From positions 1 through 5,364 of the forward strand of contig JAEXXS010000366.1 in assembly GCA_023451915.1 (NCBI GenBank): 5,364 nucleotides of DNA. Reading direction: 5' to 3'. Shown here in pieces: positions 1 through 5,364 of the stretch. The position numbers and the translations under genes are program-made. Positions within the stretch are counted from its first letter, which is position 1; every line of letters starts with the position of its first letter. Source of the DNA: Pseudomonadota bacterium. Lineage in GTDB: Bacteria; Pseudomonadota; Alphaproteobacteria; Rhizobiales; Rhizobiaceae. The notes beneath the pieces were generated by a model. The model saw only the letters and a list, made by a program, of their open reading frames with translations. It did not search any database and was not told where the DNA came from.

Positions 1-152
1 GGCGTAAAGCCGGTGAAGCGCCAGCTGTAAAGCGGCCCCATACGCAGGCGGCGGCTGAACTTGCGCCACGCCTGTGCAACGGCCAGTCCCCAAAGGTGAG
101 GGGTTTCGCTCAGCGCGACTGCCACCCGGTCTTTCTCCGTATCGTTTGTCAT
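1..152 (-). CDS. Heparinase II/III-family protein, N-terminal fragment
   Basis: This is the 5' end of a minus-strand gene cut by the left edge: 50 complete codons plus two bases, beginning at the ATG at 152-150. An in-frame stop lies five codons upstream, so this ATG is the first possible ATG start. The translation begins MTNDTEKDRV and ends with RRLRMGPLYSWRFTG. The Arg-rich stretch followed by a GPLY-W-RF pattern is what I recall from the N-termini of the heparinase II/III-like proteins found next to rsmB in Brucella and rhizobia. Members of that family are predicted polysaccharide lyases (alginate/heparin-lyase fold), but no catalytic domain is inside the window, so the activity is inference. 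The Shine-Dalgarno is poor: a GGA lies about 15 bases upstream, inside a dispersed repeat that ends 8 bases before the start codon. The gene follows rsmB on the same strand after 177 bases. Confidence 0.72.
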   Translation of the reverse strand, partial: MTNDTEKDRVAVALSETPHLWGLAVAQAWRKFSRRLRMGPLYSWRFTGFT

Positions 153-160
153 TGTGTCTA

Positions 161-214
161 CGCATTATCCAACGCAAAACCGCTTCGCACTTTTGGCTCG
201 AAAATGCTCTAATC
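161..214 (-). repeat. Dispersed intergenic hairpin repeat, copy A
   Basis: Read on the minus strand, the core at 194-176 is AAAAGTGCGAAGCGGTTTT, an AAAA/TTTT stem closed over a GC-rich loop. It is flanked by outer inverted ends GCATT (162-166) and AATGC (203-207). From memory this matches a short element scattered between genes in rhizobia and Brucella (forms such as GAAAAGTG-GAAGCGGTTTTC with flanking ATGC ends). A second, diverged copy lies at 1754-1783 in the same orientation and shares AAGCGGTTTT. The element sits in the leader of the heparinase-family gene, ending 8 bases before its ATG. Its function is unknown; a structured RNA leader or a processing site are both possible. Confidence 0.7.
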
Positions 215-279
215 CTTCTGGCTAGATCAGAAATCCGGCCTTCTTTACAATTCTATAGAATGATGAATCGAGCGTTAAC

Positions 280-305
280 CATAACGGGTGTCGCTGCCCG
301 TTATG
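280..305 (-). terminator. Hairpin after rsmB, possible weak terminator
   Basis: A perfect 9-bp stem, CATAACGGG (280-288) with CCCGTTATG (297-305), encloses an 8-base loop and begins 25 bases beyond the rsmB stop codon. On the minus strand the sequence after the stem is GTTAACGC, which lacks a U-run, so it is a poor intrinsic terminator in the direction of rsmB. On the plus strand the stem is followed by ACAATTTTT, closer to a terminator, but no plus-strand gene precedes it. It may instead stabilise the rsmB 3' end, partly attenuate read-through, or be a protein-binding site. Confidence 0.4.
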
Positions 306-329
306 ACAATTTTTACGATTTAGTTTGGC

Positions 330-1724
330 TTACGCGCGCCGCTTGAAGCGTGCAGCGAAGAAACCGTCCATGCCAGCCATATGCGGGTCGCCGTTGAAAC
401 GCTCGGGCGGCAGATCGGCTGGCGTGGAACGCAGATAGCCTTCGCTGGTGATCAGACCTTCCAGACCGGGGCAATCGTCGTTTGTAATCGGGAAGGGTTC
501 CAGCAGGGGATTTTCCGCGGCCTTGCGGGCCATTTCCTCGCCTTCAAGCGGATGCAGCGAGCAATTGGAAAAGACGATCACGCCGCCCGGCTTCACCAAT
601 GTCGCGGCATGGGCCAAAAGCTTGCCCTGAAGATCGGCGAGCTTGGTGATATCTTGTGGCGTCTTTGTCCACGGAACGTCGGGATGGCGGCGCACCGTAC
701 CGGTGGACGAGCAGGGCGCATCGAGAAGAACAGCGTCGAAAAGCTCTTCCGGCGCAAAATCCATCAGATTGGTCGCAACGGTTTTCGCCTCGTAGCCAAG
801 GCGTTCCAGATTGCCGCGCAGACGCTTCAGCCGGTTTTCGGACAGATCAAGTGCGGTGACATTTGCGCCTTGCTGCACGAGCTGGGCCGTCTTGCCGCCC
901 GGCGCCGCACAAAGATCGGCGACGCGCTTGCCTTTGATGTCGCCCATCAGGCGGGCAGGCAGGCTTGCCGCCACATCCTGCACCCACCAGTCACCCTCGG
1001 CAAAGCCGGGCAGGTCGGTCAGTGCGCCATCCACGGTCTGTACGCGAACGGAACCGTTCGGCAATGCAATACCGTCCAGTTTCTCAGCCCAGACTTTCGG
1101 ATCGCCCTTCACGGTGAAGTCGATCGGCGGCTCATAGGCATGCATGGCGAAAATGGCTGCGGCTTTTTCCGCGCCGTAAGCATCGACAATGCTCTTGGAG
1201 AACCATTCGGGCACATTGCCTTCCGGTAGCAAGGTGTGTGCGAGCGCGCGTTCCTTGTTGCGCGACAGGCGGCGCAGCAATGCATTGACCAGACCGGCAT
1301 ATTTCCGATTGCGCGGATCAGCATTGGCGGCTTCCACCGCCAGATCCACCGCTGAATGGTCGGGAAGGTCGAGATAGAAAATCTGCGCTACGGCGACATG
1401 CAAAAGGTGCTTCAGTGCGACGGCGTTTTCCGGCAAAGGCCGGTCGAGACGCTTGGAAATGGCCCTTTCGATAGCGCCGCGATTGCGCAGGCTTGCGCCC
1501 AGAATGGCGCGCACCAGCGCACGGTCACGGGGTTCCAGCGCCAGATATTGTGGGTGGCCATGGCTGTTGTCGGTCAATCCGTCGAGTGAGGTGTTCTTTT
1601 CAATCACCGCACCCAGCAGACGCGCTGCACATTGGCGCGCCGGTAAGCCGGGGCGATCCACGACATTGTTTTGTATGAATGGCTTGTTGTTTCCGCGTTT
1701 TGGCGCAGGCTTCTTATCGTTCAC
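330..1724 (-). CDS. rsmB: 16S rRNA (cytosine-967 C5) methyltransferase RsmB
   Basis: The 464-residue product belongs to the RsmB/Sun/Fmu family, which uses S-adenosylmethionine to methylate C5 of cytosine 967 in 16S rRNA. Residues about 25-165 form the NusB-like RNA-binding domain, and the Rossmann-type methyltransferase domain follows. The SAM-binding motif I reads DLCAAPGGK (270-278). Motif IV is DAPCSSTG (335-342), with Cys338 assisting product release. Motif VI is SNCSL (386-390), with Cys388 the expected nucleophile. All key residues are present. The protein is somewhat longer than E. coli RsmB (429 residues), largely through a basic, probably disordered N-terminus of about 25 residues. 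The start is GTG at 1724-1722. An in-frame TAG three codons upstream excludes a longer form, and no good Shine-Dalgarno is visible, so a start further inside (for example the GTG at codon 22) cannot be ruled out. It lies 65 bases after htpX, probably cotranscribed. Confidence 0.96.
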   Translation of the reverse strand: MNDKKPAPKRGNNKPFIQNNVVDRPGLPARQCAARLLGAVIEKNTSLDGLTDNSHGHPQYLALEPRDRALVRAILGASLRNRGAIERAISKRLDRPLPENAVALKHLLHVAVAQIFYLDLPDHSAVDLAVEAANADPRNRKYAGLVNALLRRLSRNKERALAHTLLPEGNVPEWFSKSIVDAYGAEKAAAIFAMHAYEPPIDFTVKGDPKVWAEKLDGIALPNGSVRVQTVDGALTDLPGFAEGDWWVQDVAASLPARLMGDIKGKRVADLCAAPGGKTAQLVQQGANVTALDLSENRLKRLRGNLERLGYEAKTVATNLMDFAPEELFDAVLLDAPCSSTGTVRRHPDVPWTKTPQDITKLADLQGKLLAHAATLVKPGGVIVFSNCSLHPLEGEEMARKAAENPLLEPFPITNDDCPGLEGLITSEGYLRSTPADLPPERFNGDPHMAGMDGFFAARFKRRA

Positions 1725-1753
1725 GCTGTTCTACTTTATCTGGCGCGGATCTC

Positions 1754-1783
1754 ATCCAAAAACCGCTTGGCGCTTTTTGGGAT
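1754..1783 (-). repeat. Dispersed intergenic hairpin repeat, copy B
   Basis: Between htpX and rsmB, an inverted repeat pairs ATCCAAAAA (1754-1762) with TTTTTGGGAT (1774-1783, one bulged G) around an 11-base loop. On the minus strand the loop and right arm include CCAAGCGGTTTTTGG, sharing AAGCGGTTTT with copy A at 161-214 in the same orientation. It occupies about half of the 65-base gap, begins 6 bases past the htpX stop and ends about 30 bases before the rsmB GTG. No U-run follows the stem on the minus strand, so it is not a convincing htpX terminator; read-through into rsmB seems likely. Confidence 0.6.
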
Positions 1784-1789
1784 ACGCTT

Positions 1790-2767
1790 TTAGGACCATG
1801 GGCCCCGATAGCCGGAACCGCCACTGTTGTTATCGCCTGCATTACCACTTCTTTGGCCCCAAGGACCACTGTTTTGTGAAGGGGCAGCAGCGCGCGGCGC
1901 CATTCCGGCTGAACGAATACCCATTTCTCCGGCCAGTTGTTCAAGCGCCGCGATACGATTATCGGTGTCCGGGTGGGTGGAGAAAAGATTGTCGGCACCG
2001 CGTCCGCTCAGCGGATTGATGATGAACATATGCGCGGTTGCCGGGTTGTGCTCGGCTTCCTCGTTCGGAATGACCTTGGCGCTGCGCGCGATCTTGTTGA
2101 GCGCCGAAGACAGCCACAGCGGGTTGCCGCAGATTTCCGCGCCGCGTTTATCGGCGGCATATTCGCGGGTACGGCTGACGGCCATCTGCACGATCATCGC
2201 GGCGAAGGGCGCGACGATCATCGCCAGAATGGTGCCGATGACGCCGAGAATGCCATTGCCGTTTTCACGGTTGCCGCCCAGAAAGAAAGCGAAATTGCCG
2301 AGCATCGAAATCGCGCCCGCCAGCGTCGCTACGATGGTCATGGTGAGCGTGTCGCGGTTTTGCACATGCGCCAGCTCATGCGCCATCACGCCTGCGACTT
2401 CTTCCGGCGTGAGGCGCTGGAGAAGACCCGTAGTGGCGGCGACCGCAGCATTTTCCGGGTTGCGCCCGGTGGCAAAGGCATTGGGCTGGTCTTCGTGGAT
2501 GATGAACACCTTTGGCATCGGCAGGCCCGCATTGGCGGCAAGGCCGCTCACCATGCGATAATAATCTGGCGCCGTGCGCTCATCCACCTGCTGCGCATTG
2601 TACATGCGCAGCACCATCTTGTCGGAGTTCCAATAACCGAACAGGTTCATGCCGACAGCAAACACCAGCGCGATCATCATGCCGCCGCCGCCGCCCAGCA
2701 AATAACCGATGCTCATGAACATGACTGTCATGAGAGCAATCAGCATGGCAGTTTTCGTCATATTCAT
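1790..2767 (-). CDS. htpX: Membrane zinc metalloprotease HtpX
   Basis: This is a 325-residue M48B-family protease of the inner membrane. The family degrades misfolded or damaged membrane proteins together with FtsH. Hydrophobic segments at about residues 5-24 and 29-45 form the N-terminal membrane hairpin, and further segments lie at about 142-163 and 172-196. The zinc site is HELAH (130-134), with His130 and His134 as ligands and Glu131 catalytic; Glu202 in REYAAD is the likely third ligand. The conserved [15 protein letters not shown] (96-110) and [11 protein letters not shown] (262-272) blocks are present. The last 35 residues are Gly/Ser/Asn-rich with GPW at 301-303 and again at 322-324, a tail I associate with alphaproteobacterial HtpX. 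The chosen ATG at 2767 has GGAG ten bases upstream; the ATG at codon 3 would be 16 bases away. A heat-shock-like promoter lies upstream (2838-2866). rsmB follows after 65 bases. Confidence 0.97.
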   Translation of the reverse strand: MNMTKTAMLIALMTVMFMSIGYLLGGGGGMMIALVFAVGMNLFGYWNSDKMVLRMYNAQQVDERTAPDYYRMVSGLAANAGLPMPKVFIIHEDQPNAFATGRNPENAAVAATTGLLQRLTPEEVAGVMAHELAHVQNRDTLTMTIVATLAGAISMLGNFAFFLGGNRENGNGILGVIGTILAMIVAPFAAMIVQMAVSRTREYAADKRGAEICGNPLWLSSALNKIARSAKVIPNEEAEHNPATAHMFIINPLSGRGADNLFSTHPDTDNRIAALEQLAGEMGIRSAGMAPRAAAPSQNSGPWGQRSGNAGDNNSGGSGYRGPWS

Positions 2768-2811
2768 GCGTCGTGATCTCCAATTCAGCGAGAGTTTATC
2801 TCAAACAGGGT

Positions 2812-2840
2812 TTTGCGTCCCCGCTATTCCTGCCTATATG
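2812..2840 (+). promoter_or_regulatory. Candidate housekeeping promoter for the SDHAF4-like gene
   Basis: TTTGCG (2812-2817), or TTGCGT one base on, precedes CTATATG (2834-2840) by 16-17 bases. CTATAT is the usual alphaproteobacterial -10 form for the main sigma factor, and the -35 is a partial match to TTGAC. Transcription would start near 2847, giving a leader of about 37 bases. The -10 overlaps the proposed -10 of the opposing htpX promoter by three bases (2838-2840). Confidence 0.42.
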
Positions 2841-2866
2841 ATGGGTATCAAAAGCCTGCGCTTCAA
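2838..2866 (-). promoter_or_regulatory. Candidate RpoH-type promoter for htpX
   Basis: On the minus strand TTGAA (2866-2862) is followed, after 16 bases, by CCCATCAT (2845-2838). This resembles the sigma-32/RpoH pattern CTTGAA, 13-17 bases, CCCCATNT. It would start transcription near 2831, giving a leader of about 64 bases before the htpX ATG. htpX is a heat-shock gene in several proteobacteria, which fits. The motif match is by eye and has not been tested. Confidence 0.45.
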
Positions 2867-2883
2867 TAATAGGACTTCAGCGG

Positions 2884-3102
2884 ATGACCGATAAACGCAA
2901 CGAAACCGACATCGACGAGAACGCTGCGCCGCGCAAGTTTGACGATCTGCCTCCGGCTGCCCAGCGTGCCCTTAAGGAAGCGGAAGAACGCCGCGCAGCC
3001 GAAACGAATGCCAAAGCCCCGCGTGAAATCGGCGGGCGCGGTGGTAAGGACCCCGCGCGTTTCGGCGATTGGGAGATTAAGGGCAGAACAATCGACTTCT
3101 AA
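2884..3102 (+). CDS. DUF1674 protein, succinate dehydrogenase assembly factor 4 (SDHAF4/Sdh8) family
   Basis: This 72-residue soluble protein has no signal peptide or membrane segment. The N-terminal half is charged and probably disordered or helical (PAAQRALKEAEERRAAE, about residues 25-41). The C-terminal third carries the family signature: REIGG (47-51), DPARFGDWE (56-64) and a terminal KGRTIDF (66-72). It closely resembles the C-terminus of eukaryotic SDHAF4 (EIGG, P-R-GDWE, KGR-DF). In eukaryotes SDHAF4 binds the flavinylated SdhA subunit before it joins SdhB and limits oxidative damage. The same role in bacteria is inference. The length is typical of alphaproteobacterial members. An AGGA at 2871-2874 lies nine bases before the ATG and supports this start. 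The gene is divergent from htpX and convergent with acs; no sdh genes are in the window, so it appears to be a single-gene unit ended by the terminator at 3275-3305. Confidence 0.9.
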   Translation: MTDKRNETDIDENAAPRKFDDLPPAAQRALKEAEERRAAETNAKAPREIGGRGGKDPARFGDWEIKGRTIDF

Positions 3103-3134
3103 GCTTGGGATATTTCCGCTCCTGCGGCCTGTGC

Positions 3135-3253
3135 GCCCTTATCCTGAGCCGGTGCGTAGCACCGTGTCGAAGGACGAGGGTGTGCTTCCCTCCATATCCT
3201 TCGAGACAGCGTCCTTCGACAAGCTCAGGACGCTTCCTCAGGATGAGGAGGGC
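3135..3253. repeat. Composite palindromic intergenic repeat (REP/Bru-RS-like)
   Basis: About 119 bp of nested inverted repeats lie in the convergent gap. The outer arms are GCCCT (3135-3139) with AGGGC (3249-3253), then ATCCTGAG (3141-3148) with CTCAGGAT (3237-3244). The inner arms are TGTCGAAGGAC (3165-3175) with GTCCTTCGACA (3211-3221), a perfect 11-bp match. A small hairpin CGGTGC-GTA-GCACCG fills 3150-3164. TCCTTCGA occurs twice (3197-3204, 3212-3219), and TCCTGAGC (3142-3149) can alternatively pair with GCTCAGGA (3223-3230). The CCTTCGACAAGCTCAGGA wording is a widespread bacterial repetitive palindrome. The size and position recall the Bru-RS palindromic elements of Brucella (about 103-105 bp), but identity needs comparison. 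No coding is supported here. Confidence 0.78.
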
Positions 3254-3267
3254 GGAAGGTGCTTCTC

Positions 3268-3303
3268 AAAAAGTAAGGCCGGGAATTTCCCGGCCTTTCG
3301 TTT

Positions 3304-3305
<2 letters not shown>
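3268..3305. terminator. Bidirectional intrinsic terminator between the SDHAF4-like gene and acs
   Basis: A 9-bp GC-rich stem, AAGGCCGGG (3275-3283) with CCCGGCCTT (3289-3297), encloses a 5-base AATTT loop. On the plus strand it is followed by TCGTTTTT (3298-3305), and on the minus strand by ACTTTTT (3274-3268), so it can end transcription from both sides. The stem begins six bases past the acs stop codon, and the plus-strand T-run overlaps that stop. For the plus-strand gene it lies about 170 bases beyond the stop, after the palindromic repeat. Confidence 0.92.
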
Positions 3306-5259
<1,954 letters not shown>

Positions 5260-5264
5260 CATTT

Positions 5265-5269
5265 CCTCC
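5265..5269 (-). promoter_or_regulatory. Strong Shine-Dalgarno that fixes the acs start
   Basis: GGAGG on the minus strand is five bases before ATG 5259 and only two bases before ATG 5262. A TTG reading upstream in frame at 5271-5269 would place the site inside the coding region. The spacing therefore favours the 651-residue product beginning MSEK. Confidence 0.85.
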
Positions 5270-5275
5270 AAGTTT

Positions 5276-5313
5276 CACCAACGTCCTCTCGTCGGTGCGT
5301 GGTTTGTAACCAC
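5276..5313 (-). promoter_or_regulatory. Two adjacent hairpins in the acs leader
   Basis: Reading the minus strand, the first hairpin is GTGGTT-ACA-AACCAC (5313-5299), a perfect 6-bp stem with a 3-base loop. One base later CACCGACG pairs with CGTTGGTG (5297-5276) as an 8-bp stem with one G-U pair and the loop AGAGGA. The second ends six bases before the Shine-Dalgarno. The AGAGGA loop is itself purine-rich and Shine-Dalgarno-like. There is no U-run after either stem, so transcription termination is not suggested. They may stabilise the leader, modulate ribosome access, or, at DNA level, be operators. No known riboswitch class is recognised. Confidence 0.5.
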
Positions 5314-5323
5314 TGTTGGGTCT

Positions 5324-5352
5324 TATCTAGCTTCCTAAGCGGTGAAGGTAAA
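5324..5352 (-). promoter_or_regulatory. Weak candidate promoter for acs
   Basis: TTTACC (5352-5347) is separated by 17 bases from TAGATA (5329-5324) on the minus strand; CTAGAT, one base earlier, is close to the alphaproteobacterial -10 CTATAT. Transcription would start near 5317, just before the first leader hairpin, giving a leader of about 57 bases. The match is partial, and the true promoter may lie beyond the right edge. Confidence 0.3.
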
Positions 5353-5364
5353 TTAGACGATAGG

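Noticed and set aside
381..1229. A 282-codon open frame on the plus strand opposite rsmB
   Set aside because: It is antisense to a gene with every catalytic motif of RsmB, and its translation resembles no domain I recognise. Long antisense frames are expected in GC-rich DNA.
1754..1783. Intrinsic terminator for htpX
   Set aside because: On the minus strand the stem is AT-rich at its base and is followed by GGATGAGATC rather than a U-run, so the dispersed-repeat reading is preferred.
1827..2776. Two long plus-strand open frames (1827-2561, 1937-2776) opposite htpX
   Set aside because: Both are mirror frames of the well-supported HtpX gene, with composition biased to His/Arg or Ala/Ser and no ribosome site or known motif.

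Overview
The window reads as ordinary chromosomal DNA of an alphaproteobacterium of the order Hyphomicrobiales, most likely the Brucella/Ochrobactrum group. The basis is protein resemblance from memory (acetyl-CoA synthetase, HtpX with a Gly/Asn/Ser-rich tail, and a heparinase-like gene after rsmB), the moderately high GC content, and short dispersed repeats of rhizobial type. No database search was run, so species is not assigned.

Layout. Bases 1-152 (minus) are the first 50 codons of a heparinase II/III-family gene that runs off the left edge. A 177-base gap holds a hairpin and a dispersed repeat. Bases 330-1724 (minus) are rsmB, the 16S rRNA m5C967 methyltransferase. A 65-base gap with a second, related repeat precedes htpX (1790-2767, minus), a membrane zinc protease. 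The three minus-strand genes lie head to tail and may be one transcription unit starting upstream of htpX. A 116-base divergent promoter region separates htpX from a plus-strand 72-codon gene (2884-3102) for a DUF1674/SDHAF4-type succinate dehydrogenase assembly factor. That gene converges on acs (3304-5259, minus), acetyl-CoA synthetase. The 201-base convergent gap holds a composite palindromic repeat of about 119 bp and a strong bidirectional terminator. The right edge (5260-5364) is the acs leader, with an excellent Shine-Dalgarno, two adjacent hairpins and a possible promoter.

How the genes relate. acs activates acetate to acetyl-CoA and the small assembly factor supports flavinylation of succinate dehydrogenase, so both touch the TCA cycle, but they are transcribed towards each other and are not an operon. 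htpX (membrane protein quality control) and rsmB (ribosome modification) are housekeeping genes. I see no defence system, mobile element, phage gene, CRISPR array, tRNA or rRNA. I do not see an undescribed system. The points worth a second look are the non-coding elements: two same-orientation hairpin repeats placed just before start codons, overlapping divergent promoters at htpX, the composite palindrome at 3135-3253, and the structured acs leader.
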